Source of the DNA: Massariosphaeria phaeospora
Taxonomy: Eukaryota; Ascomycota; Dothideomycetes; Pleosporales
Reading direction: 5' to 3'
DNA length: 64,000 nucleotides
NCBI GenBank assembly: GCA_011032825.1
Contig: JAADJZ010000007.1
Coordinates: forward strand, 558,001-622,000
Both the position numbers and the translations under genes were made by a program. The notes beneath the pieces are model-generated. The model was not told the DNA's origin, did no database searches, and saw only the letters and a list, made by a program, of their open reading frames with translations. The number at the start of each line of letters is the position of its first letter. The first letter of the stretch is position 1. Positions 34,266-45,897 of this stretch are shown here, piece by piece.

Positions 34266-35748
34266 CTAGACCTGCGCCATGATGCTGTCGGCACCCTGCT
34301 GCTCGTTGTCCTCATCGGCCTCGGCCTGGGCCATAGCCTTGGCGTGTGCAAGCGCGGCGTCGCTCAGAATGTCCGGCGTGTGCGTTTCCACCGCCTCGCC
34401 CGTGAGCGCGACACCGCCGTCGACTTCGACCTCGCTGCCCTCGCTCACGCAAGAATAGACGGTGAAGTCAGACGCGGAGTCATCGTCGAAGCTGCGCTCT
34501 GCCCCGCCGCCGCTCTCTGCAGACGTGGTGCGCTGGGGCCAACTCGGCACAGCGACGCCCTCGAAGCCGCCCTGGTACGTCCCGTTCTTGAAGTCGTTGC
34601 GCTCCTTCTGGCGGCGCACGCGGCGCAGCGAGCCGATATCGAATTCACCCATGACGGAGGTCGTCGACAGTTCGCGTACGGTGCCGGTGCGGGCCAGGGG
34701 CAGGGTGATGTTCGAGCCCGAGGAGCTAGAGTCGCGCGACGGGTGGAAGATGCCTTGGATGGCGTAGCGGATGCCCGGGCGCGAGAAGAAGGGCATGCGG
34801 TTGAGCGAGCGCGCGATGTCGCCCGAGGAGCGGTGACCTAGGTTATAGAACCGCCGGCGCGGGTGCCGCATTGCGCTGAGCTCGTCCATGTCTGACTGCG
34901 TGGTCTTGAAGGTGAGCATGCTGTCGCGAGAGGCGGTGACGTCGGTCTTGGTGGAGGGGTCCGTGGAGGAAGCGAGCAGAGTCGAGGGACTATTTTCGTG
35001 ACTGTCAATGCGTGGGGGCGTAGCGGGGAGGAGGCCGATGGTGCGCATGGTCTCGGCAGGTTTGGTGGGGAGAACGGCGACATCTTTGGGCGTCATTGGG
35101 ATGAACTCGGCGGAGAGAACGGCTTTGAAGGAGATGTAGATTCGGTCTCTATAGTATGGACGGCAGGTGTGACAGGCTTTGAAATGGCAGCCCGGCGGTG
35201 CGGGTGGAACCTGATGAGCTTGCGTTAGCTACCTGTGATGTTCGCGTTGCAAGACTTTGGGCACGTACCGTCTCTTGGGCTGGGGTGCTGCTCGAGGCTC
35301 CATCGTGATTCGGGGGCACACTTGCGGACTTATTCATCTTGGCGACGACGTTGTTGATGAGCTTCGCCTGGTCGGCATCGGCAATGATCTGCTTCAATTC
35401 GAGCTTCTGCGTCTTGAGCTTGCTCAGCTGTGCATTGGTGTATTCGCCTCGCTCCGCGGTAAGAATAACGCTCTCGCTCAAGCCAACATGCTCCAGCTCC
35501 CGGCGGAGAGTCGATTTCGAGGCGTCGGAGTCGTCTGTCTGGTGGGTAGAAGCGAGCGAGCACGGCGGACAGTCCTGGCGGCAGACGTAGAGGAAGCCGA
35601 TCGAGGGCTCGCGGCCACACACAAAGCAGTGCTGGTCGCGGCCATAGGCCCGGTCCATGTCGATGTGGGTGCAATTGGGCGTCCTGGCGCGGCGGGGCGC
35701 GGTGCGGGCCTTGATGCGGTTAACAAGATGCGTGACCAGGGCGTCCAT
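34266..35748 (-). CDS. Unknown protein with two Cys clusters
   Basis: Exons 35269-35748 and 34266-35210 give 474 residues. Near the N-terminus a first cluster reads HCFVCGREPSIGFLYVCRQDC. After a helical, Lys/Leu-rich linker and the 58-bp intron, a second cluster reads PPGCHFKACHTCRPYYRDR, followed by IYISFKAVLSAEF. These Cys/His groupings look like one or two zinc sites. The C-terminal half is Ser-rich with RRR- and RSS-type phosphosite-like motifs and an acidic end. I do not recognise the family. The first Met of exon 2 (MTPKDV) would make a shorter protein, but that would discard the second cluster, which is joined in phase. Confidence 0.75.
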
Positions 35749-37157
35749 TTTGACCTACTCTCATGATGCGGGGCGGACGACTGCTGCAGCAGCCAGACAG
35801 CCAGACAGCCGGAAACTAGTCGAGTCTGCGGTGTCTCTGGGCGGCTCGCAGCGGTTAGTCGTGCGCTAGATGGCGGGTTGCGGTTGTGCACCGCGAGCCT
35901 CTGGTGGATGTGGAAGGAGGGAGGGGGGCGCAGAGAGCGCGGTTCAAGGTGCAGTGCGGCAGGGTCTAGGGCGAGTCTAGGGAGCCATGCGGCGGAATTC
36001 GAGAAGAAGAGATGCGGATTAGGTTGCCCGGGCACGGGCGTGTGTGAGGCGGGCGTGGAGCTACTTTGCTGTGGAACGCTGACCTCTCTACCACAGTTGC
36101 GTGGGAGACTGACATATCTCTTGGCGCAAACGCGCCGCCGTCCCAGTGACGCGGGCGCGCGGAGCGATAACGAGCAAGATTGCAGTGCAGTGAAAGCGCG
36201 AAAACAGAAAGTAAGGCTGAAGAGCTGGATGAGAGTGAAATAGACATGCTGGTGGATTGGGTGGGGTTGGCTCAAACGTGATAAGGGAAGTCGTGATACC
36301 TACTGATGGCTACATACTCCGGTACCTTCACAGGGCCAAGGCTGCACCGCTGCCACCCGCCACGTCGATCAACGCGTACCTACCTACAGCCTCGAGCAAC
36401 TGGGCCAGAGACTCAGACTGCATTGCAGGCCTGCGTCGCCATACTCTGCCGAGTGCGCATGCGCATGCGCTGGCCAGCTCTTGTATGCCGTGAATGAAGT
36501 GTGCGCACGGTTACTACGTTTCTAGAGCATGTCTACGACCACGCTGGGAGGGCCGAGTTGGTGAAGCGCGGATCTGGGTGTCGGCCTGCCTGCTGTTCGG
36601 CCGCGATGTCGAGGACACGGCGGCTGCCGACGTCGTCGCTGCCGCTGCCGCCGTTCCAACTTCCAACGCGTCGGCAGCGCCTCGAGCCTCGGGAAGCCAC
36701 CCCTCGCGCTCGCGCAAGAAGGCTGCTCGAGGGGGCGACACGGCGAGCCACCGATAGAAGAGACGGAGAAGGAGACACAGCAGCAGCAGCCTGCACCCTC
36801 CGCAGTCAACAACGCGGACCGAGGGCAGAGGGCAAAGCGAGGTGGGTGTCGGCGGGTTCCCTCCGCCTCCACGCCAGCCCTGCAGCAGCCAGCCCCTCGA
36901 CCCAGGCTAGCCCGCTTGGGACGGACGACACTGGAGCTGGACCGAGATCCGACAACAAACACCCTTGGCCAGCCATCGCCATCGCCATCGCCATCCCCCG
37001 TCCAGTCCCCCGTCGTCCGCCGTCGAAGCCAGTGTCTGGCCTCGTCTTCCTCCACCGCCGCACCCCCCACCCGCGCCTTCCAAACAAACCCACACCGCGG
37101 CGACACCAGACACCCCGCCCCACGCGCCTCCCTGTCGCAGCCGTTGCCGCGCACGCC
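35749..37157. promoter_or_regulatory. Divergent promoter region, GC-rich
   Basis: This 1.4 kb spacer separates the start codons of two divergent genes. The 650 bp before the Mpv17-family gene are very GC-rich. An open frame runs through them in phase with that gene, with an in-frame ATG near 36606, but its low-complexity composition argues for untranslated sequence. Confidence 0.5.
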
Positions 37158-38049
37158 ATGTCGGTCAAGTTCGAGAAGGAGACGACGGTCAAGACGACCG
37201 AGGGCCTCGCCAATGCCGCCGCCGGCCTCGCAGGCAAGGGCATGGACAAGGACGCCGTGCTGAAGAATGTCGGCAATGCCCTCTCCAAGGGCAGCGGCGG
37301 CGTCAACGGCTATCTCGCGGTAAGTGTTGCGCGCAATTGCGTGACACGGCGCTGGTGCTGATTGCCGACTGCGCAGGCCTACCTCAAGCAGCTGCAGCAG
37401 AACCCGCTGCGCACCAAGATGCTCACCTCCGGCACCCTCGCCGGCCTGCAGGAGTTCCTCGCGTCGTGGATCGCCCACGACCGCAGCAAGAGCGGCAACT
37501 ACTTCACCTCGCGCGTCCCCAAGATGGCCATCTACGGCGCCTTCATCAGCGCGCCCCTCGGCCATGTTTTGATCACCATCCTGCAGAAGATGTTCCGCGG
37601 CCGCAAAAGCCTCAAAGCCAAGATCCTCCAGATCCTCGTTAGCAATCTGATTGTGAGTCCAGCGCCCTCGCCCGGAAGCGCCCCACTGACGTTGCCAGAT
37701 CTCGCCCATCCAGAACACCATCTACCTCATTTCCATGGCAGTCATTGCGGGCGCGCGCACATTCCACCAGGTGCGCGCCACCGTCAAGGCTGGCTTCATG
37801 CCCGTCATGAAGGTCAGCTGGATCGTGTCGCCCATCTCCCTGGCCTTTGCCCAGAAGTTCCTGCCCGAGCACACGTGGGTGCCCTTTTTCAACATCATCG
37901 GCTTCATTATCGGAACCTATATCAACTCGCACACCAAGAAGAAGAGGCTTGCGGCCCTAAGGCGGAAGCACTACGGCGATGGGAGCGGGAGGAGCCAGGC
38001 GGGAGGCGGCACTAGACCTGGCGATGACTACGACCGACCTAGATATTAA
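37158..38049 (+). CDS. Mpv17/PMP22-type integral membrane protein
   Basis: Three exons (37158-37319, 37377-37652 and 37699-38049) give 262 residues. The family comprises four-helix proteins of peroxisomal or mitochondrial inner membranes. Landmarks are TLAGLQEFLASWIAHD, YGAFISAPLGHVL near the second helix, LISMAVIAGARTFHQVRATV and MPVMKVSWIVSP, with WVPFFNIIGFIIGTYIN near the last. The C-terminus is basic (KKKRLAALRRKH) and then Gly-rich. The start MSVKFEKETTV was preferred over upstream in-frame ATGs because the preceding sequence is low complexity. Which organelle it occupies cannot be told from the sequence. Confidence 0.88.
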
Positions 38050-38974
38050 GCGTTGTGGAATGGCGCCAGCCGTGGCAGCTCAACACACTTGTAGGCCGTT
38101 TGAAACTATTGCTTGACGTCGGAGAAGATGACGGGGAAGCGCCATGCACCACGTCACGTCCACGGTCAACAGCACCACATGAGACGGGAGGGAGCAATCG
38201 TGTGGTAAAGTGCCTTCAGCTCCTGAATGACTTCGTCGCGTCGGCACCCGATTCGCGGTGCGTTCGGTAATCATATGTATCTTTCCTAGGAGCCTGCTTC
38301 AATCGAGGCCGGCATTGGTATTTATTTTGGGCTCTCATGCAATACATATTCCTTTCCCCGCACGTCTGTCCATCTCTTTGGCTCACCCGGCATCTAGCTT
38401 TTCCTTCTGCGTTACATCTGTTGCATCCGCTTGCCTTACCATTCTCTTCTGCCTCCGCGGCGCTGTTCGCTTATCCCTCTAGGCGTGTCCTCGTGCATTC
38501 TACAACGAAGACGTCCGTCGGTTGCTAGAGGCACTCATGCCCTTCTTGGCCCCGTCTCACGACTATGGCACCCGTCGCACTATGCTGATTGACAGGTCAG
38601 CATGAAACCACATCGCGAGCTCGGGCTGTGTTGTCGGTTGCGCTTCCCTAATAGTATAGCGATATGACGGCCCAATGACGCTAAACAGACGGGCTTGCGG
38701 ACGACAAACAACTACGTGTCATACCCTACGTCCCAACACTACACATCCTCTACACTGACGCTCCTGCAGTCAACCTCTAGGCTTCTCGGTGCACAAACTC
38801 ACTTAGCGACAACTAGCCATGGCGACGAGTGGGTAGAAGCAATCGTTGACTCAATGACCATGTCTTCTATAAAATGGCGCCATCGCCGACTATCCTCAGA
38901 CATTGAGGTTTTTGAGCCTAGGGCGACACTATCTGGTTCGGCTACCTAGGCACATCCCCATACCAGAGCCCCTT
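38050..38974. other. Spacer between two plus-strand genes
   Basis: This 925-bp stretch holds the 3' flank of the membrane-protein gene and the promoter of the SprT-like gene. Pyrimidine-rich runs lie near 38380-38460. No gene is supported. Confidence 0.4.
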
Positions 38975-40801
38975 ATGCCATTCGGTTCCACAAGCCATCT
39001 CGTGCCATATCATGACCGCACACCGGTCGGGTTAGGTTTTCCCCGTGTACGCCATCGCTATCACTCCGACTCGGAGTCTGACTTGTATTATCGCCAACAT
39101 ATCGCCCACGTCCCCCGCCCCCTTTCCAGCACCGCTTTGAGGTTGAGGGATGCGAGCTTGAAGTGTGATAGGAACCTCGGATGGAACATTGACTGGGCTG
39201 TTGCTTTCCTCGTCCATCATCTTGGCGAGAAATCGTCGCCTGGCGCAGCGGACACGCTGAAGAAGGTCCGTATCTACGCCGAGGGACTCTACAAAGAGGG
39301 TCTGGGAAAAGAGGTTGCCTATCGGGTCTTCAACAAGCTGGATCAGACCTTGTTCGCAGGCCACCTGAAAGATGCTGTCTTTTTGGATATTGGAAGCTTG
39401 GGACGCGATGTTTCCGGAGCTACATACTCCCATGGCTGGGGACTGGACCCCAAGGTGAAGAGGATATCGATCGTCCTCAACGGGGACGTCCTACAACATG
39501 CAAGATCTCGGGAAATTCTGGCTGCTCTCATCCATCATATGATTCATGCCTACTTCCTCGTTGCTTGTGGGCCACAGGTCGAAAAGGAGGTGGCATACGG
39601 TCGTCTGGGCCATGGCCACCATTTTGGCAAAGTCATGCTGGCAATCAAGAATCTCTCTGTTGCACACGGAAAACCTCTCGGTCCCTTAGGCTTTGGGCAC
39701 CCCCTTGGATTCCGCCGCTTTTCGCACTACGACGACGAGTACTACGACCAAAAAAAGCAGCACCACAGCCCCGTAGAAGAAAAATGGTACTGTAGCCACT
39801 GCTACTCGGACGTCAACCCCATTTCCGAAGGCGACATTGACGAGTGGTACGCTGGTATCTGCAAGCCGCTCGGCGACCTTCCAGACTCGGTTCGAAGTGC
39901 CACCGTCCAAATCTACAACGTCCGGCACCACGAACTGGAAACGGTGCCCCGCGCGCAGACCACGCCCTCCGCCGACGCGCTCGAATTCCTCTTCGACGGC
40001 AAGCCGATCCTCGTGCCCGCCGCCAAAATCGACGCCTTCCTCTCCATGCGCAAAGCCTTCGACAAAGCGCGCTCGCGCTTCCTCGAGATCTCGAACAAGG
40101 TCCTCCCAGAGACATTCATGGCGTTCCTGCAGCTGCTGCACACAGGCATCTACGGGCCCGACCCCTCGCCCGTCATCGTCGCGGGCCGCAAAGGCCCGCC
40201 CGTCATCAAGCCGCCGCAGCCCAACTCGCCCGCCTACCTGTTGACCGACATCCGCATCTTCCAAATGGGCTGCGCCATGGGCTTCGACGAGCTCAAGGCC
40301 ATTGCGCTCGACCGCATGAAGCGCCAGTACATCACGCACGAGGACCCCGTCACGCTCCTCAAGCAGATCTACAACGGCGGCGAGCCCGACCCGGACCTCA
40401 AGGAATGGGTCCTCAAGTTCCTGGTGCGCATGCCTGGCGCTGACGGCGACTGGCTCAATGGCGGCGGCGGCCACGGCCACGGCGGCGGCGCGGCCCTCGA
40501 GCCCCCGAATCTCGTCAAGTTGGAGCACGAGATGAGTTTCCGCGAGCGCTTTTACGACTTCGTCGCCCAGAGCGACGCGTTCCAGACGAATGTGCTCAAG
40601 GCGAGGGATTTGCTCGCGGGCGGGAGGGCGAGCCCGACGATGGGGTTGCGGCGCTTGTCGCCGTCGCCGCCGCCGCCGCTGCCGCTGGGGCTCGGGATTC
40701 CGCCGTGGATGGCGGATGAGGTTGACGGCGGAGGGTATTATCCGCGGGGCGGCGGGATGGGCATGGCGGATGCGTACGACGACCCGTGGCTCTATGGGTG
40801 A
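38975..40801 (+). CDS. SprT-like protein lacking catalytic Glu, BTB-like tail
   Basis: A single exon of 608 residues starts at MPFGSTSHL; the open frame extends 72 bp upstream, but without an ATG. Residues about 85-260 look like a SprT-like zinc-metalloprotease region: ILAALIHHMIHAYFLVACG, then GHGHHFGKVM, and a WYCSHCYSD segment like the SprT zinc ribbon. In active SprT proteins the first motif is HExxH; here it is H187-H188-M-I-H191, so the general-base Glu is replaced by His. A region around 370-530 (FLFDGKPILVPAAKIDAF, FLQLLHTGIYGP, GCAMGFDELKAIALDRM) reads like a BTB/POZ domain. The C-terminus is Gly/Pro-rich. It is probably a non-catalytic, DNA- or protein-binding member. Confidence 0.75.
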   Translation: MPFGSTSHLVPYHDRTPVGLGFPRVRHRYHSDSESDLYYRQHIAHVPRPLSSTALRLRDASLKCDRNLGWNIDWAVAFLVHHLGEKSSPGAADTLKKVRIYAEGLYKEGLGKEVAYRVFNKLDQTLFAGHLKDAVFLDIGSLGRDVSGATYSHGWGLDPKVKRISIVLNGDVLQHARSREILAALIHHMIHAYFLVACGPQVEKEVAYGRLGHGHHFGKVMLAIKNLSVAHGKPLGPLGFGHPLGFRRFSHYDDEYYDQKKQHHSPVEEKWYCSHCYSDVNPISEGDIDEWYAGICKPLGDLPDSVRSATVQIYNVRHHELETVPRAQTTPSADALEFLFDGKPILVPAAKIDAFLSMRKAFDKARSRFLEISNKVLPETFMAFLQLLHTGIYGPDPSPVIVAGRKGPPVIKPPQPNSPAYLLTDIRIFQMGCAMGFDELKAIALDRMKRQYITHEDPVTLLKQIYNGGEPDPDLKEWVLKFLVRMPGADGDWLNGGGGHGHGGGAALEPPNLVKLEHEMSFRERFYDFVAQSDAFQTNVLKARDLLAGGRASPTMGLRRLSPSPPPPLPLGLGIPPWMADEVDGGGYYPRGGGMGMADAYDDPWLYG

Positions 40802-41154
40802 AGTGCGGATGGATGATGGTCTCTTACTACTTTCCCCCGTTTCGCTGTTCTGAAGTGTTTCTGTCGGGTTCTTGGGTTCGCATTCTGCATGGTCCTCTTT
40901 TTCCAACTTGTTTGTTTTGTTTGGCATTGCATTTTCATTCTTTCTTTGTTTCTTGTTTGCCTTTTCCTTCTTTCATTTTTGGCCTTCTTTCTTCTCACGT
41001 TTTAACGACGGTCATGAGGAGCACGAAGTTTCACGGCCACTGTCTATTTCACCCACTATCTACACTACGCTACGCTATGTTTCTGTTCTGTACATCAAGC
41101 ACATGGTGAATTTCAGAGCACGGGCACTTTTTCAATCGGATGGGGAGCGTATAG

Positions 41155-41209
41155 ATCTATCTATCTATCTAGCTATCTATCAATACATATATATATATAT
41201 ATATATATA
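41155..41209. repeat. ATCT then AT microsatellite
   Basis: ATCT units (41155-41180) run into about twelve AT units ending near 41209. It lies 350 bp downstream of the SprT-like gene. Confidence 0.9.
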
Positions 41210-41879
41210 GGCGGATTAGAGCTCCTTGGTCTTGGATTATAAAGTACATGCTATTCATTTGGAGTTGTGGGGAAAGGGTGGAGAGAGCGCGTTCGTTGGG
41301 GTGTGTTTTGGATACTTCCTAGGGGATGTAGATAGAGAGGCACACAATCAAAGGGGCTATTCTGCAACTAAGTGTATGCGTTGCCGTACAGTGCAGTGTG
41401 TGTGTGTATGTGTATATATGTATGTGCACCTTCGACCTCGTTTGTTGTGTGTTTGTCTATCTGTTTGAGTGCCCAGGTGTGTTATTTAACACGAGGCCTT
41501 CTTGATCGACTATCCTGCCATAGGTTCTCCGAGGCTTTTGGAAGAGAAATATTCAATCCAAGCAAGGCGTAGAGGTACTTGGCCTACTATCTATCTCGAC
41601 GAACTGGGAATGTTTGCTCAGCGTTTGATGGTACGAAGGGAGATGTAGTAGTTGTTTCTGGCATCTAGGCTCTAGAGAGACTGGTTGAGGCTTCGCTTCT
41701 TGCAAGTTAGCTAGTGAACACTTAGTAGGGATTAGAACAGACGCACTTTGAAGCTGTTTCGCTATTTCGATGGACAATGGGGAAAAAGATCGCGTTGAGG
41801 TTGAACCCTTTTGCTGGACCACCCCCTGGCATCATTCGTGTACGGTGTAACCATACCCTCACACCTCTGTAAATTCTGT

Positions 41880-41992
41880 TAGATATTACATAGTATGTTA
41901 GATACAACAGAGCTTTGTAGACATAACGGTACCAAATTTTCCTGCTACGAAAGTCTTCTATGTAGGTATACTGTTAAGAGCATTGCCTAAAA
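41880..41992 (+). repeat. Dispersed ~110-bp repeat, copy 2
   Basis: Ordered blocks ACATAGTATGTTAGATACAA, AGAGCTTTGTAGACATA, TCCTGCTACGAAAG, CTTCTATGTA and AAGAGCATTGCCTAAA match the copy at 48.9 kb position for position, with substitutions and small indels. It is the more diverged of the plus-strand copies. Confidence 0.65.
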
Positions 41993-42194
41993 CAGTGAAT
42001 TATTTATGCCAGGTGGGACCCCTGTCCTCCAGCGCGTCGATCTCCCGCGCCCCAAATCTGTCACCCCGCGTGAAACATCAGACCCGGCGTGAAATCCAAG
42101 CTTTAAACGCAACAACGTTCTCTTCTCTTCTTGCTCCATTCATCCAGCGCTGGAAAGCTCAAATTCTTGGATCTGTTGTTCCTGCCCACCCAAC

Positions 42195-43371
42195 ATGCCC
42201 TCAACCAACCCTGTGCGCCCCAACCATGTCCGCCGCCCCACGTACCCCCTGGCCCACGCCGCCCGCCAAAAGCCACGACGCGTCCCACTCGTGCTCCGCT
42301 TCGCCAATGGCGCCGTGCACAGCATCATCGTTGTGCCCGTAAGCCTGCACTCGCTCTTCACCCTACTCATTGTGTACCTCGACCGCCATGTAACCGGCAG
42401 CGTCGGCCTGCCCTCGACCATTATCCCCTCGCTCTCCATCGTCGTCGGCCTCATGCTCGTGTTCCGCAACTCGACGTCGTACGATCGCTTCTGGACGGGC
42501 CGCAACTGCCTGACGACGATTGGGACCAGTGTGCGGAACCTGGCGCGCACTTTCCTCGTCAGCGCGCGAAGTAAGAACGGGGAGAATTTGGGCGAGGTCG
42601 AGCGCAGGGATACGGAGAAGATTGTGCGCGTGCTGGTCGCCATTCTTTATGCGATAAAACATAACCTGCGGGCTGAGTTTAATATTCCGCCTGCGTCGCT
42701 GGCGAACGAAATTCCGCATCCGCCGTCGTACTCGCGATCGAGGCCGCAGTCAAGGCGGGCCTCGTTCGAGGGATTGGGCGAGGAAGGTGGAATTCATACG
42801 GCCAAGGCGGAGTACATTTCCTTGTTGCCGGACGGGCTGATGGGGTATGAGGATCAGGGATTGGGACTGCCGTTGCAGCTGGCGGTGCTGGTGGAAGGGT
42901 ACATTCGGAGGGGGTTTGAGCGGGGCTGGTTCCATGGGCCGCAGGCTAGCCAGATGACGGTGCAGGTGAACAGTTTGACGGATGCGTATGGGCGCATGGA
43001 GACTATCCGGAGTACCCCAATACCCGTTGCGCATCTGTAAGTCCGAATCTCGTCTTCCACCTCCGGCCGTCCACTGACAGAACATGTCTAGCATCCACCA
43101 GAAGCAAGTCCTAGCCCTCTTCACCTGCGTCCTGCCCTTCGCAATCGTCGACGACTACGGGTGGTGGGCTATTCCCATCGTCGCTATCGTAGCCTTCACA
43201 TTATATGGCATCGAAGGCATCGGAGAACAGCTCGAGGATCCGTTTGGCTATGACAAGAACGACATCAAGATGGATGGTATCATCGAGGATACACGTCAAG
43301 AGCTCATGGTCTTGCTCGAGGAATGGAAGGCGACGGCAAACGGCACTGCGCTAGGTGGCATGTTCGAGTGA
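42195..43371 (+). CDS. Bestrophin-like (UPF0187) anion channel
   Basis: Exons 42195-43036 and 43092-43371 give 373 residues. The family forms pentameric anion channels. Visible landmarks are two N-terminal membrane segments (VHSIIVVPVSLHSLFTLLIV and the following STIIPSLSIVVGLMLVF), then FRNSTSYDRFWTGR, which is the most conserved family signature, and after the intron FTCVLPFAIVDDYGWWAIPI with GIEGIGEQLEDPFGYDKND. A Ser/Arg-rich insert (about residues 172-200) is typical of fungal members. The intracellular membrane it occupies is not evident. Confidence 0.88.
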
Positions 43372-43992
43372 AGCCTTGCAATGTCGTCGCATTCTGAACA
43401 GAGCGAGACTGGTAGTTGAGATCAGAACGAGCCCAGCCCATGCTCCAAGTAGACCGTAGGCCATTGGCAGAGGGATGGGAAGCTTAGATAGCTAGCTAAG
43501 AAGAACATGGTTCGTGAGATTAACATGCGGTGCACGAACTACCAGGAAGCTTGAGATCGAATTGTGCGATGATAGCACGATGACGACATCTAGTCAGCTT
43601 ACTAAGAGACACTAGGGTTGGCCATTATGTCTAATTGTTTGAAGCGTATAATCCCCAACGCAGAAAATGATATATCAGTCGAAATGCGGATATCTCTGGT
43701 GTAAATGTCAATCAGATAGTTGATCGTCCCAACCCAAATTCAACCAAGCCTATGATTAACTTCGAAACTTCACGAGTACGAAGACAAAACATCTGCTAGA
43801 TTGTACATATATGTGGAAATTGTAAAGGGAATTGGTTATCTCCTCACTATCCAGAGCCCCCTCCTGAAATTCAATGCAATGGTAATGACCGATCGTTACA
43901 CTCATAAGCCCAAGGCGCCAGTATAATCCATGCAGATGCCAAGACGTAATATAAAAAGCAGACTCCGAGGCCAACCATTAACGAACTAAGGA
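43372..43992. other. Convergent spacer, nothing recognised
   Basis: This 621-bp region lies between convergent genes, AT-rich, with no supported coding frame or structured element. Confidence 0.4.
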
Positions 43993-45897
43993 TTAATCCA
44001 TTTGTAGAGGTGGGAGTGTCGGAGCGCCTGAGCTGCTAGAACTAGGCGAATCTGTATCCCTAAGGCGGACGCCAGATCCCCTTCCCGCACTCCCGTCCAG
44101 TACAAACGGTCCTGCGTCGTTCCTAGGGGTCATGGGGCAATCGGGCGCATGGTTAGGGTTAAGGCCGTCGACGGTTTGCTGGAAAAGAGGAGACAGACCA
44201 GTGCGTTCGTTCGCGCTAGTAACATTGATTGCCACGGGCTGAGTAACAGAGGACGGAGGCGCGGAGGCTGTGTGGCGTTGAGGCGTCGATGGGGCAGGCG
44301 CTACGCCATTCGCAATCCCATTGAGTGAGGCAGAAGCATTGATATTGGAGATGGCAGCTTCCAGGTCGGCAAGGCTCGATAGACCATTTGCCTCTGCACT
44401 AGAGCTAGGTTGACCGTTGAGCGGGACCGTTGAAGCACGAGGGGTGACGTGGCGATCGTTCTGCGACTGTTCACCGTCGGTTGCCGGCTCGCCATTCGTT
44501 TGCACGACCTCGTCGTCCCACTCTTCAAAATCACCCATGTCTTCAACGTCGGCTTCCAGGTCTGCAACAGCCCTACAATTGGGACATAAAAAGTTTGGCC
44601 AGGTGGCGCCATTGAGGATTGGCCGTATGCATTTGTAATGCCAAACGTGCGAGCAAGGTGCGACAAATAGAGATTGGCAAGGCTGCATGCATTCGTGAGC
44701 GTAGTCAGACACGTCAGGCCACGCGAGCACTTACCGCAATGGACATAAGACAGATAGAGCACTCCGAAGTGTGCATCGAGGCGGTATCGCTCTCCTTTCT
44801 GGTCTTGGCGAGATTTCGCAGGCGTTGGTGCGTTTGCTTGCTAGAGGCTGTCAGTACTGCGGGGCTCGCGTTATGGGGCCCAAGGTCTCAGCCTACTTGA
44901 ACGTGTTGATTGATTGCTGCCATCCGCGGTTGCATTCGACCCTGATCTTCACGCACCGGAAGATCATCTCTTCGCCCCCACGAAAGTCGATACCTAGCTG
45001 GATAATATCACCGTCCTTGAGCCTGAACGGCTTGGACTCGACGTTCGGCTGGCTTAGGCGTATATGGTTGAGGAAAGTTCCCGATGAGCTCTTCACGTCC
45101 TTGACGAACCAGTTGCCATCTTTGCACCACAGCTCGCAGTGCTTCCGGCTGACCACCTTCGACTTGAAGCCAACGGCGGCGGCCGAGGGCACGTTGGGAA
45201 GAATTTCTGGGATGTTGTCGCGCTCCGAATAGCGGCCTACACGAATGATGGCTGTCTCGTCGGGGAGAATGCGGGAGATGGTGGGAAACTGCAGCGAGGG
45301 GCGGCCGGCGCGGGCGTCTTGGTGCGGGATGAAGCGTATCGAGGGCAGGTGTTTGTTGGCGCCGTTGGCAGCACCCTCGGCCTTTTCGTCGGCGGCGTTC
45401 ATGGTGGGCGCGGCGGGGGGTGAGGCTGGGGTCGGGCCGGACTGGTTGCGAACTGTCAGTTGCGGAGCGGCCGTCTCAGCGCGATTCCGGGTCATTATAG
45501 CTGCGGAAGAGGGTGTGGTGCTCGGGCGCAGTGAGGCGCCTACAGCTTCGGGTGCAGTGTGACTTCTGCTGAGGATGCTCGGCGAGGCAACAGCGACGCG
45601 GGGCGAGCTGGGAAACGAGGGCAAGACGGGCAAGACGGGCGGCGGGGTTGTGGTTGTGGTTGTGGCGCGCGGGCGGGCGTTGCTGGCTGAGGGTGAGGGT
45701 GAGGGTGAGGGGAGGTCTCGGGGTGCCCTTGCGTCGTCGTCGCCTTCACGTGGCAGGGAGTGCAGGGCGTGCAGGTGGGTGTAATTCCTCAGGAAACTAA
45801 GGCCACCACGCAGGCCACTGGCACGGGTCGACGGGGCGGTGGTGGTGATAGCAGTGGCGGAGATGGTGGGCGCGGAGGGGGCAGGTGTCGTGAACAT
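43993..45897 (-). CDS. FHA-RING E3 ubiquitin ligase, Dma1/Dma2 type
   Basis: Dma-type ligases act in mitotic checkpoints and septin or spindle control. Exons 44897-45897, 44735-44840 and 43993-44682 give 598 residues. The N-terminal ~200 residues are Ser/Thr/Pro-rich. The FHA domain (about 215-330) shows IIRVGRYSERDN, SKVVSRKHCELWCKDGNWFVKDVKSSSGTFLN and KDGDIIQLG. The RING-H2 domain follows: CSICLMSIAPCQ, APCSHVWHYKC and LCPNC. The C-terminus is acidic and then disordered. The start MFTTPAPSAP at 45897 was preferred; a longer open frame to 46170 begins in a His/Thr and Arg repeat. The gene is divergent from alpha-MPP with 812 bp between starts. Confidence 0.9.

Larger units (their letters stand above)
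40802..42194. other. Spacer with microsatellites and one repeat copy
   Basis: No gene is supported in these 1.4 kb. A T-rich 3' flank is followed by ATCT and AT microsatellites (41155-41209), a TG-rich tract (about 41395-41425), and a copy of the dispersed ~110-bp repeat (41880-41992). The last 150 bp should be the promoter of the channel gene. Confidence 0.55.

Noticed and set aside
36522..37721. 399-codon frame on the minus strand
   Set aside because: Antisense to the Mpv17-family gene and its GC-rich 5' region; low-complexity translation and no motif.
39686..40927. 413-codon frame on the minus strand
   Set aside because: It lies wholly antisense to the SprT-like gene, in a GC-rich stretch where stops are rare, and its Arg/Val/His-rich translation has no motif.
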